64,000 nucleotides of DNA from Dryomyza anilis (lineage: Eukaryota; Arthropoda; Insecta; Diptera; Dryomyzidae): NCBI GenBank assembly GCA_951804985.1, contig OX638131.1:40428044-40492043 (forward strand). Direction: 5' to 3'. Below are positions 35,909 to 47,800 of this stretch, piece after piece (position 1 is the stretch's first letter; every line of letters starts with the position of its first letter). The notes below the pieces were generated by a model. It was not told the origin of the DNA. It ran no database searches and worked only from the letters and a program-made list of their open reading frames with translations. Made by a program: the position numbers and the translations under genes.

Positions 35909-38067
35909 CCATTTATCGAAAAAGTTTATATTTAATTGAGAGTTTATTTAATTTTCAATTTATAATAGAATCACAATTTGAACTATTAGTTAACTAACTA
36001 TATGTTGATAGGTATTTATATAATTTATGCCTGTTAAGGAAAACTCGTTTTTCAATTCATTTCAATAAAAATTGTACCGTATGTGCTTAGCCAGAGCCCA
36101 CACTTAGTAACAAGTAATAATTACCAATCAATTTAATCTGAAAAATCATTTAATTCTCTTAGTCATTCTTAGCAATTCCATACACACACAAGCAGATCTT
36201 CACCTCGTACTAATTGATTTCCTCGTATGTTTTGTTTACATTGTTTTCATTAACTACACGATCATCATAAAGTTACCATCAGTTTTTCCACTCCCACTCC
36301 CACATTCCCCAGTCGATCGATACTGATTGCTGCTTCTTCGTCTTCAATCCATTCGGTGCGGAATCGTTAATATTTTTCTTTTTCCTCTTCAGCTAGTTAT
36401 GCAACATTTCATGATGTTTGCAGTTTTTTTTTTTTAATTTTTTAAATCTTGTATTTTTCTTGTGATTAATCAAAGAATTTCTTACTGTTCTGCAGCGATT
36501 GCACGATCAGTGCCGCACAAACATTATCTGGCTGTGATGCGAATTGCGTTCCTTTATGAATCCGAAATAATACAAAAAAATAATAAATAAAAAACAAAAG
36601 GGGAAATTGTTGATGGCAAAAATAATGAAGATCGACAATAAAAGACGCTGATGACAGCAAAGTACAAATTGGCAATTATATGCATTGGCTTTGAGCGAAA
36701 TCGAGGATCAACCAGCGACACAATACAACTTGAAATAATAAACAAAGGATAGTTATCGTTTAGAAAAATAAAAGAGCTATAAAAATATTGATATTTATTA
36801 ATCTCGACACACGAAAAAAAAATACATCGGAGCGGATGTTGGCCACGTATAATTGTTTTAATGGGAAAATAGAGTTTGGAGATACTACATATGTTTGTTA
36901 TTCTAAAAATATAAAGAAAACATATTCGCTAAACTTGTTTGCACTAATAAAGAGCTCTGGCATTAAGGTGCTTCAGACAAAATGTTATTTTTTTTGTTTT
37001 CTGAAAAAAAAGCATATTTCAATGATGAAAGTGTCAACTACCAAAACATTTTCAACTTCGAATTTCTGCAATTGATAGAAAACATTCTACTCTAGTAGAA
37101 CATGCAAAGGGTCATGATAAAGAACTATTTAATGAAGAACTATTTAATGAACTATTTAGATGACGTGACATGACGAACGTGATCTAATGATCATTTTATC
37201 CCTATTAGGGTAAAATCAACTAACTTAAATGTATCACTTAAGCTAGATCCTAATGTTGATATTTCAGGTTTTTTTTAAGTATAGATATGACAATGATGAT
37301 AATAAAACCACTTGAATTAATTGCCGTTGTATCTTCCTATATACATATTTTTTTCCCATATATTTTCCAAAAACTTATTTTTCAAGTTAAATGATATTGT
37401 AGAAGCTAGTAAATTTCTAAAAGTTGAAACACCATTGTAAGAATGTTTTTCTGATTGATTAAAAACCGTCAGATATAAAAATATTTTTGTAAAACTACAC
37501 AAAGAATAGAGATTTGTGGCGCCAACCACAAATCTCTCAACCGTTTAGTCGGTAGGCCGTCAACATTTTATTCAATATATGTATTATATATTTAATATAA
37601 AAATTTCAAAAATTCCAACTATGTTGAAATACAGAAAGTGGGTTAAAAACAAAATAAATTGATTTTTTTATTGGAAAAATGGGTATTCTATTTTCCATAT
37701 TACCCTTTTTTGAAATATGTCGGTCCGATTTCGGTTTTTGTATTAATATTACTTTTTGTACAAAAAAAAATATTTTATCACACAAGCCCTACACACTGCA
37801 AAAAAAAAGGGCTCTCCAACATAATTATAATAACAGCCAAACATATTTTAGTTTCTTTCAAACATATTTATGTTCAGAATAAATAATTTTCGGCGTTCTT
37901 GCAAATATATATATATATGTTTGAATGTGAAAAACATTTTATTTACATGTAAACATATTTATGTTTAAATTTAATTTGAATGTAAAAATAGTAAATTTAA
38001 TGCTAATACTTTCTTTACACAATATTCGTGTTTTCCCTTTTTTTTAATTACATTTTTTTTATTTATA
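35909..38067. other. AT-rich stretch, no gene seen
   Basis: Short words only: AGAACTATTTAATGA occurs in tandem at 37121-37150, next to CTAGTAGAA (37092) and CCTATTAGGG (37201), perhaps a decayed relative of the CCCTAGTAG MITEs. Confidence 0.35.
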
Positions 38068-39605
38068 TTATATAAAGCTGGACCCGTTCACAGCTTCGCT
38101 CGTGCTAAGTTTTTGTAATGGATACATTTACGCTTCTTTTTCCCTTTTTAGTGCATGTCTACGTCGCTTTTTTCCCGCCCACATTGAACATAGCGCCATG
38201 CGCCTTTTTCAAATCTCGATCACATTCCTCGTAGCTATTATAATTTTTAAAAATTATCCTTTGTTTCGATTTGTACAACTCTGCTCTTAGTAAGTCAGGA
38301 GTTTAAGCATTTTTAAAATTTTTGTTACACATCCGCTTTTTTGTATTTTATCCACTTAAAAAATGCAAGATTTTTGAACATTTTTCGAATTATAACTTAG
38401 GAAATATATTCAGGGTACAATTTATGTTTTGAAAATTTAAGAATTTGTTATAAACCACCAAATCGAAAATAATTATTTAAACCACTGCTGGATGAAGTCT
38501 CTGGTGAAGATGGTATTGAAATGATTCATATATTATATAAGCCAATATATGCCTTTATGTAGATCCAAATAAGTTAATGATGTAGTCGCCGAAACCATGG
38601 ATTTAATTCAAGTCAATTCAATGCCAATTTTTAAAACGGTAGATATTGATTGAATCTAATAGGTTCTGAAGAGTTGTCGTGTTATAAAGAGGACATTCAA
38701 AATAGATTTGATCAGGCACTTAGACCGTTTCATTTTCACATGACTAAATCAGTATACAGAAGAAAACAGCTTCCAGATTCAAGACGGTGAATATTTTCCA
38801 CAAAGTATTCGGATTTTTTTACAGCCCTGATTCTACGTGTTTAATATAATCTTTTCTTTCATTTTTTTAACTCTGCTCTTAGTAGGTAAAGAGTAATAAC
38901 AATTTTAAGGTTTTTTTTTGTATGGGAGATGCCACGCCCCATTGTCCAATCCCATCCATATTTTACGTGATGATCGAAGTTTTAAATATGAACATTTGAT
39001 TTGATTAGTATGTCAGAAATTATAGCATTTTTAATGTTTTTGTTATATGAAATGTGTCACGCCTCTTTATACAATCCCGCCCATATTCTACGTGACGATT
39101 CTACTTTTTAATATGCACCTTTGTTTCAATTTCCATAACTCTGGTTAGGAGTTATAGCATTTCTAAAGTTATAGTTATATGGAAAGTGACACGCCCCTTT
39201 ATAAAATTCCGCCCACATTTAGCAAAAATATAAAAAACAACATAATACATTACTGATCCCAATTTCATTACTGTGGCTATCTTATACAGATATTTTTAAT
39301 TAAAAGTTTAGTTTTGCCACACCCATTTTTGTACCTTAGGAGGCAAATTTAAAAAAAAATCCCTTCGTAGTGCGCTCTCACGTCGGGAAATCAACGACCT
39401 GTCCAAATTTCAAGTTCCTAGGGTCAACTTTAGATTTTTTCGATTTTCCGGCTTTTCCTTTGGGGTTTTTCGACTTTTCTTTTTTTCCTAAACCACTCTT
39501 GCATTGACACGAACAAAATACAAAAAGAATCAGGCAAATCCGTCGGTTCGTTTTCCCGTGATGCTCTGGCACACACAGGACATTTCATTTTTATATATAT
39601 AGATA
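38068..39605 (-). repeat. Dispersed non-coding repeat with degenerate ~125-base units
   Basis: On the minus strand one end reads CACGAGCGAAGCTGTGAACG, similar to the conserved 3' phrases of many insect non-autonomous non-LTR-type repeats. Internally ACACGCCCCTTTATA and CAATCCCGCCCATATT variants recur at about 38.94, 39.06 and 39.19 kb. The far end is a TATATATATAGAT tract. A Lys-rich frame of 64 codons (39378-39572, -) lies in it but has no recognisable domain and I do not call it. Confidence 0.42.
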
Positions 39606-41819
39606 TATATATAGATTATAATCTTAAACTTTTATTTTTTTATTACACATATTTTATTTATACTTAATAATTTTATTTCCATATTGTTCCTATTTTGAGT
39701 TCAGTGAATTACGGATGAATTGGATATTTCACAAACAGCCACTATTTGGTATTAACAGTGATTCATTCACCAAAAAGAACTTTTGAACTATATGAACAGT
39801 ATTAATATGAGTGCTAAAAGTAGGCAGCGTTCTTATTTAATTGAGATATCGTATTGCCAAACATACATATAATCAAAATAATGCTATTATTTTAAAGTTC
39901 GTTGTCACATATAAATGCTATTATTTTAAAATTCGTTGTCACCCAGTAACAATCACGAATAACCATATACATATAATTCAAAGAATATTTTATTGACGTT
40001 GGGTGTGTTAAATAGCGGAAATATCAAACATACATATATTAATATCTGATGAAAAATATATCTTTCTATAGAAACATTAATATAGTAAATTCATGTAAAT
40101 CCGCGATTATAGCAATTTATGTTTAAATATCGTATAATAATATTTCAATGATTTCGAATTACGTTATACTTACATTCAGCATATTCAAACAAATCTTTTC
40201 TATCCTTGTAGAGATAAATAACTAAACATTTTAATAAAATATTCAAAAAAAAAGATAAACAAAAATGTTTTGACCAAAATGAAATGTTTTATATTTATGC
40301 TTCTGATTTTAGTATATCGTTAATGTAATGATGTCGGTTTTAAAAATGTAACTGTCTTAAAATGATATTGGTTACAAATAGTGCTTCAAAATATACCGCG
40401 CGTAACTATTGTTAAAATTTACCTTGAACTGAAATTTAATAATTTAATTTTGTGAAAGTTTTCATATTAAAATAACTGTGTATAACAATACTGCGCATAA
40501 CAATAAGAAATTGTCTATGGTTATGCTCCTATATTAACCCAATGTTAACCCAGGTACGTCTATTGGACCAATTTGGTCCAAATCGAACTTTGTTTCTATA
40601 TATCTTCAAAACGGTTCAAGGTATCGCTCTGAAATTTCGTTATTAATTTAGTAATATATTCGTTATATATTCGATTTTTAAGTAAACATATAAAGGCAAA
40701 AATTTAGACCAAAACGGTCTCTTACTGTATTTGAGATTTAATTTTTTCACAGTTTTTGTGCAATAGTCCCAAACTAACTATTTAAAATACTTCTTATGAT
40801 AGCTAAAATAATGTTCAATGCGTTCATTTGTTCGCACGGATAGAAAAGATTTGTTTGAATATGTTTGAATGTAATTAAAAAAATAAAACGAAATCACCAT
40901 ACAGGTATTACGAATGAAGTGTAATTAAATTATTGTTTAGATGGTAATGACATATTACTATGTGTAAACATGTTATATGTTCCTCAGCAGAATCTGTCAA
41001 ACTTACCATAAATATGTTACAATACAAACATAAAATTTTAATTGCATTTGAATATACTACGTCTCGGCAGTTTACTTGATTATAACTATGTTTCAAAACA
41101 AACAGAAAATGCTATTCAAATCTGATTATAACGTATGTTCGCAACGTTCGTCTTCATTCGATTAGTTATCGACAGACGAAGTTGGCAACGATTTAATAGT
41201 ACAGTATATAATTTAATTGTTCCTCAATGTTTTTCTAAAAATATTGTGAAAAGCCGACACGGGATTTCATCGAAAAAAACCACTACTAAAAAAGCACTGC
41301 TTCTATTTTCAAACAGAATTCGGCATGGTTTTTATACAACAGGCACCGCGAATTCCTTGCTAATGCTATGTGCTGTACTGAGACTTGTGTTGTTTTAATT
41401 AAATTATTTATTTATGCATTTATTAATTTGTATACGAATTTTAATATTATTGTGTATGTTTAATGATTTTTAATAAAAATTAATAAATAAAAAACAATAT
41501 TTTATTTTCAGGATTCCTTTCCTTTAGATATGTTTTTATGCAAACATACCATTATTTAACTCAAACAACTCAAGTGTTCCTCTGGAAACATATTTATATT
41601 CAGGTCGTTCCAAATCATATTTTATTTAAAACATATTTATGTTTCGGTACAAATATTTATTTTGTTTGGATGTAGTAATCAGTATGTTTCTATTAGAACA
41701 TATACCATTTTAAGGGCAACATCAAAATGTTTCCGTGATATCATAATGTAAATCAGAGCTTATTACAACACTGTTTAAGTCTCAAGACAACCCTGTTTAC
41801 AAATGATTTATCAGGCAAT
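39606..41819. other. AT-rich stretch with one small tandem duplication
   Basis: AATGCTATTATTTTAAAGTT and its near copy repeat about 36 bases apart at 39880-39943, each followed by CGTTGTCAC. Otherwise nothing recognisable. Confidence 0.4.
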
Positions 41820-41821
41820 TA

Positions 41822-42082
41822 TATCGTCGTTGTAGAACGAAAAGTAACCAAATACATTTTCAAAATGCCAAATATGCATTTACAAAAATCTTTATATGTA
41901 TGTCAATTTGTAATCGATGATCTTAATTTTTTGTACCACATGAAAAGAAAATGCAAATCTATCAATTGATATTTCAACTTTAAAAATGTATCAATTACTT
42001 TTTATTATATTAATCAACAAACTTGAAATTTAAGTTTTTCATAAAAATGTATTTAGTGACTTTTCGTTCTACAACGACGATA
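41822..42082. mobile_element. MITE with TATCGTCGTTGTAGAACG ends, copy 1
   Basis: 261 bases with inverted ends of about 40 bases (TATCGTCGTTGTAGAACGAA and its complement, then GTAACCAAATACATTTT / AAAATGTATTTAGTGAC), flanked by TA on both sides (41820-41821, 42083-42084). TA duplication suggests the Tc1/mariner group. Confidence 0.78.
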
Positions 42083-42383
42083 TATTATGTTTACATAAAA
42101 TTCCAAACATACATGTTAATGCCTGCAAAATTATGTTTGGGAAGCCATTTTTTTTGCAGCGTGCGTGACACGAAAGCTGCATGCAAATCATTCTTTCTAG
42201 ATTTTTTATAGACAATTTTTAATCAAAATTTTCCATCTTTACAGTTTCGAATCTATCTTTCTAACTTTTGATTCAGCTTATATTTTTTTCAAAATCACTA
42301 TGGTAAATATTTTATTGATTTTTATTATAATTGTATAGAATGTATGGCGTTTTAAGAGAGATATAATATTTCTTTCTTAAAAC

Positions 42384-42653
42384 CAGGGACCGTAAAGCAG
42401 TAGAATCAGAAACATTATTAAACAATTTGTGGAAAACGAAAACGGAATCGAAACCCATATATTTTTTGTGATTGGAATCGGAATCGGATGCCGTTGTTTT
42501 TAAAATCTTGAAATCAGAACCGTTATTATTATTCCCTGGAAACGTTACCGGAATCCGAACCCATATAAATTTTTTTTGTTGGAATCGAAGCCGCTATTTT
42601 AAAAATCTTGGAATCAGAAACGGAACTGATATTCTAAAGAGTTTCAGTCCCTG
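42384..42653. mobile_element. hAT-type MITE of the GGAACCG-rich family, intact
   Basis: A 270-base element with inverted ends CAGGGAC...GTCCCTG and a perfect 8-base target duplication CTTAAAAC (42376-42383 and 42654-42661). The TIR type and 8-base duplication are diagnostic of the hAT superfamily. The interior is rich in GGAATCGGAACC-like phrases and has no coding capacity. This copy defines the family boundaries. Confidence 0.85.
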
Positions 42654-43439
42654 CTTAAAACACATAATTATTTCAACAAAGTGGCGAAGTTAGCTGATTC
42701 TGAAAATTCCATCAGTTTTATTAAATTGGCTTTGAGATATAGCTTAATTGTGAAAATCACATTAAGACCTCTTTAATATTACAAAAAAAAAATGATAATA
42801 GAACTATTTTGTCTGCATTACCCACAGTAGCCACAATAACACAATAGACAAAAGAAGTTGAAGACTTTTAAAAAAATTACAAATTTATTGAATAAAAAAG
42901 CTTTTTATATATTTAAAATGCAATTTTTAAAAATCGACAGAAATAAAATTTTCAAAAATAAGCTAAAAAAAATACCAACCTACATCAAGAGCCATACTGT
43001 ACTGTATGCAATCTTCTCAAACCGCTATTGTAAAAATTTCATTAGTCATAAATAATATCTATTCTAATAAAACAAAAAACCTGCCCACACCACCTTCCTT
43101 GCACAGACACACACACACACAAAACACCCTCTTAGACAAAATAATATGTTTTTTCAACCACATCGCATCCTGCAGTTGCATTTTTATTACCGCTGATTAT
43201 TCAACAAGCAGTGTTGCCTATAACACTGCCACTCATACCCCACAGTCGGGCCCCCTTTTTGGTAGCGTCGTCAAAACATAAATAAAATCTACCAAAAAAC
43301 CAACGCGAATTTTAATCTACCAAAACAAAAAAAAAAGCACAAAAATATAAAACTTATTCATTGCTTAAACTTTACAAAAAAACCACAACAGGGATGGAGA
43401 CAAATCATAATATTTGTCACTCGCCCCCTCCGTTTGGTT

Positions 43440-43610
43440 ATTGTTATTATTAATGCTATTGTTGCTGTCGCTGGCGCGGCTGCTACTGCTGTTGTTGCTG
43501 CCATTATTTGTCATTACATTGAATCCCACCCACCAGCAACAGCAAGAGCAACATTGCAGCCGTACCAACAGCAGCAGCAGCAGCAACAGCAACACTGGCT
43601 CATCAATTGC
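43440..43610. repeat. Imperfect (CAG)n/(CAA)n trinucleotide region
   Basis: GCTGTTGTTGCTG-type triplets run into CAGCAGCAGCAGCAGCAAC. Frames on both strands encode mere Leu, Gln or Ser runs. Compositionally like fly opa repeats, but no supporting coding flanks. Confidence 0.6.
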
Positions 43611-44468
43611 AAGCGCACGACTAAAACCGCGGCATTGCTCACATTCCGCGCGGAGGGCGCTGATTTTTACTGCCATTTTTTCTGATGAAAGTGCTGTTGA
43701 TTTTTGTAATTTGTGGTGGCCTGGTTTTGCGCTTTTATTTTTGTAAATTTGTAGCTTGCTTCATTTTGCTTCCAGACAGATTTCACATTAATGAATTGAA
43801 GTACTTATCGCAGCGAAAATACTTATATATTAAGTTAATTGTTTCTGAACCTTCATTTTGGGCTTTTGTTAAATTAAACTATGAGATAAGTTTAAGAATT
43901 TGTTGGTTTGAATGTAAATAATAGTGATATAAAATTGGAATGAAAAATACTATTCGAAATATGCAGCACAATTGTCCTAAAGTCACTGGGGTCGGGTACT
44001 GAATATTGTATTTTTATCTTATCATGGTTATATTTATAACATACATAATATAATTTGGAAATGAACACATCTTTCTTAATAGGGTAAATTTTTACTAGCA
44101 ACAGTGTTTATTTTACTAGATGTGCTGTTTCTTCGAAATTTGACGAAAATGAAAAATCTGTTTTTTGTCTACCTTTTACTTTTTTTTAGTACTTATCACA
44201 TTATTAGTTTTGAGTCAGGATCCGGAGGGAAATAAACTTCTAAAACTGGAGAGGAATTCGTCTAGAATGATGAAAAACAACAGAATTTCACTAATATCAA
44301 TAAAATGCTACTTATATTCTAGAATTTATCATCCGATTATTAAGAAACCAAATTACTTAGTTAACAAACAAAGTAAACAAGAATTATTCTCCTGCATTTT
44401 GAGATGTTAAAGTATTGATTATTAAAACTTCAAAGGAACACGTAAAATTGTTGCTGTATTCTTCGCAT

Positions 44469-44710
44469 AATTTAAAGAACACGTGATCATGTAACTGTTG
44501 TTTTCATCGATATTGCTGTAATATTCGCTCTTATGCTTTGCTTTGCGATGTTCATCTGTCATACAAGAATAGTTTTCTCTTTTGATACCTAAGAACTAAT
44601 CTCTGCATATCAAGAAAGATTACTCTTAGTTACTACCTAAATACTGACAGACACACTAACGAACAGATGTATATGACAGACGGACTACACAATAACGTGT
44701 TCTTTAAATT
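44469..44710. repeat. Variant first unit of the tandem array, bounded by a perfect 16-base inverted repeat
   Basis: AATTTAAAGAACACGT (44469-44484) and ACGTGTTCTTTAAATT (44695-44710) are perfect inverted partners. The interior (CTCTGCATATCAAGAAAG, TACTCTTAGTTACTACC) is homologous to the neighbouring 247-base repeats, and at 242 bases it is almost unit length. Confidence 0.6.
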
Positions 44711-45800
44711 TTGGGATGAAAACAGCAACAACATTTTCGTTACCTAAGACATTAACCCTCTGCATTATCAAGAATATTTGCTCTTAGTTACTATTCAGAT
44801 AAATAAGTGGATCTTTTTCTATAAATTCAGAATGTTTCCGTTTAACGGATATAAACACGTATATATTTCAATTCCTTCTGGATTTAAGAGCTTCTTTCCC
44901 ATCATTAATTTTATCAATTATTAATCAATATCGAACGTATTATATTTAATTACATTTTGGGTAGAAAACAGCAACAACATTTTCGATACCTAAGACATTA
45001 ACCTCTACATTATCAAAGAATAAATGCTCTTAGTTACTATTTAGATAACTAAGTGGATCTGTTTTTTAAAATTAAGAATGTTTCGGTTTAGCTGTATATC
45101 ACTCCGTATATTTCTTAATTCCCTTAGGAGTTGAAAACTTTTTTCCCATCATTAATTATTATCAATCATTAATCCTTATCGAACCTATTCAATTTATTTA
45201 AATTTTGGGTAGAAAACAGCAACAAGAATAATTGCTCTTAGTTATTGTTTGATAACTAAGTGGTTATGTTTCTTAAAATTCAGAATTTCGTATATTTCTT
45301 CGATCCTTCTGAATTTCAGAACTTTTTTCCCATCATTAATCATTATCAATCATTAACCTCTGCATTATCAAGAATAATTGCTCTTAGTTAGTTTTTTAAT
45401 AACTAAGTGGTTATGTTTCTTAAAACTCAGAATGTTTCCGTTTAGCTGGATATCATTGCGTATATTTCTTAAATCCATCTGAATTTAAGAACTTTTTTCC
45501 CATCCTTAGTCTTTATTAATCATTAATAAATATCGGACCTATTCAATTTAAATAAATTTTGGGTATAAAACAGCAACAATATGTTTGATCCATAAGATAT
45601 AAACATCTGCATTATCAAGAATAACTGCTCTTAGTTATTGTTTGATAACTAAGTGGTTATGTTTCTTAAAATTCAGAATGTTTTAGCTAGATATCACTCC
45701 GTATATTTTTTATTTCCTTCTGGATTTTAGAAGGTTTCTTTCCCATAACTAATCAGTATCAGTCATTAATCAATATCGAAAATATTATATTTAATTAATT
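44709..45800. repeat. Tandem array with ~247-base units
   Basis: Units start with TTTTGGGTAGAAAACAGCAAC at 44709, 44955, 45203 and 45557 (246 and 248 bases apart, then 354 because one unit contains a partial extra copy). Each carries GCTCTTAGTTACTATTT, TAACTAAGTGG, a TTTCCGTTTAGCTGGATATC stretch and a TTTTTCCCATCATTAAT block. Non-coding and AT-rich. Unit length and local clustering resemble a small satellite or an amplified MITE. Confidence 0.7.
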
Positions 45801-46266
45801 TGTATACGCAGTGATTAACTTCGAAAATACAAATATTAAACATTTAAAAATGTATTTTTAATTTAACGTTCAAATTACTTTTTGAAGTCATTTTGAATTT
45901 TTATATCTAAGAAAAAGTCACTCCCATGTGACTTAACTTTCCCCACTCGTTTCTATATATTCAATATTAGTGTGACCTTAATTGTAAACATCTACCAAGC
46001 TAAAAAAAGGCTTAAAACCTTTGTTGTCACCAAATATTCTTAAAACTCTTTTATTGTTAGAATTTCTTACTTTTTTTTATTCATCTTTTCAAAACTCAGA
46101 AATAAAGTTGTTCATAGAAATGCATTGGACTAGTTTTACTTATACCAAGAAGTTATATTCTATAATTCAAAACAATAACAATATTCAACAAAACGACAAA
46201 AAATCCCATACATCATTTTTATATAACTTTGGCGCGCAGATTTTGACTATCTACTCTGTTTTTTCA

Positions 46267-46525
46267 TATCGTCGTTGTGGAAGGAAAAAACACCAAATAC
46301 ATTTTTATGAAAAACTTATATTTCGAGTTTGTTGATTAATATTATAAAAAGTAGTTGATGCATTATTAAAGTTGAAATATTAATTGAGAGATTTACATTT
46401 TCTTATTATGTGGTAAAAAATTCAGATTATTGATTAAAAACTGACAGATACAAAAAGATTTTTGTAAATGAATATTTGGCATTTTGAAAATGTATTTGGT
46501 GACTTTTCGTTCTACAACGACGAGA
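46267..46525. mobile_element. MITE with TATCGTCGTTGTAGAACG ends, copy 2
   Basis: Same family as the element at 41.8 kb, in the opposite internal orientation. The left end is TATCGTCGTTGTGGAAGG, the right end TTCGTTCTACAACGACG. Length is 259 bases; the duplication is not preserved. Confidence 0.73.
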
Positions 46526-47129
46526 TTAGGTAACGTTAAAAAAAAGAATAATTTTATTGAAATTTTAGGCCTTTTTTAGTCACTACTTATTTACAAAAAA
46601 AAAAAAACACGGTTTAAAACTAGTTTTCCAAAAACTTTTAAACGCAATTTTTCTTCTTATTGTCAAGACTAATTTAAAATATATCAATCAAAAATGTTTG
46701 TAAATTAAATTTGGAATTTTATACTATTTTTGGATGATTTTATTAGCATTTAATATCTAATGTCAAACTAGAAAGTAAAGTACGGTTATCGAGAGCTTAG
46801 TTCAAACTAACTGTCAAAATTACTAAGTTTTTCTATATGCTCTACTTTTTATTTAAAATATGTCCTATGACATATTGGTACCCTCTATTTTTAATAAAAA
46901 AAAATACTTTTACATGTAATCTGAAAATGTCATTACTTCATATCTAAAGTATGCTTATTTATATCGCAGAATCAGTTTTTGTACTACGCAACCTTTCTTT
47001 ATAAACATTCGGGTAAAAAATGTTATTTTTCAGTAATTTATATGAAATATATACAAGCATTTTAAACTTTTACATTTTTTGACGCAAACTGTTTTGGTAG
47101 GAAATATTTTAAAAATAAGAACTGATGAA

Positions 47130-47375
47130 AAAATTTTAGTAATGTTGATCGTAAGTTTGGACTATGCTCTACATTACCGTATATCATTTTCTTATTTATG
47201 ATTAGCTCCGAAATACTAAAAAATCACCAAAAAGGAGTCTAAAAAATCAAAAAAGTTCCAGTTTAAATTCAAATATCTTAAAAACATATCGAAATATCAT
47301 CGTTTATTGGTATATTATAATTATTTTTGACAATTAAAATAAAAAATACGTTTACAGTTTTTTAGAAAAGCTGCG
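47130..47375. repeat. Dispersed repeat, second copy of the 4.7-5.0 kb element
   Basis: Same orientation and order of landmarks as the first copy. In both places a CACCCAG MITE copy lies near the repeat, at 3.6 kb and 47.5 kb, perhaps because the two travel as one larger unit. Confidence 0.6.
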
Positions 47376-47498
47376 TAAGAGAATTTCGTTTTATTTTTTA
47401 TTCTGAAAAAAGTCTCAAATTTTCAAAATTTTGATAAAGTTAGTCGAGAAAGTGACGAGGCACTTGAGGTCTCTGAAAAATGGCAAACTGGGTAACTA

Positions 47499-47798
47499 CA
47501 CCCAGAAAAAAATTCCCTCAAATCCCATTAAAATTGGTCAATAGGACAATTATTGATTTAATAGTATACAAAAAATAAATCTTTTCATATAAACTTAATG
47601 GCAATGTCATGGTATTTTCTAGTATTTAATAGTATTTTCCGATTAAAATAATAATTTATCCTATTAACTATTTTTAATAGTAAAAAACTATTATTTATAT
47701 AGTATTTAATAGTATTTTCCGATTAAAATAATAATTTATCCTATTAACTATTTTTAATAGTAAAAAACTATTATTTATATAGTATTTTTTTCTGGGTG
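47499..47798. mobile_element. MITE with CACCCAGAAAAAAA ends and internal 80-base tandem duplication
   Basis: Inverted ends CACCCAGAAAAAAA / TTTTTTCTGGGTG lie between TA dinucleotides (47497-47498, 47799-47800), suggesting a Tc1/mariner-type MITE. The interior contains two successive near-identical 80-base units starting at 47621 and 47701. Confidence 0.75.
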
Positions 47799-47800
47799 TA

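Noticed and set aside
39378..39572. 64-codon Lys/Ser-rich minus-strand frame
   Set aside because: Lies in a dispersed non-coding repeat; no domain and no conserved start context.
43365..43746. Leu-rich transmembrane-like frame or Ser/Asn-rich frame
   Set aside because: Produced by the imperfect CAG/CAA trinucleotide region; reading either strand gives simple amino-acid runs.
44469..45800. CRISPR-like array
   Set aside because: Units of about 247 bases repeat over their whole length with no unique spacers, in an animal genome.
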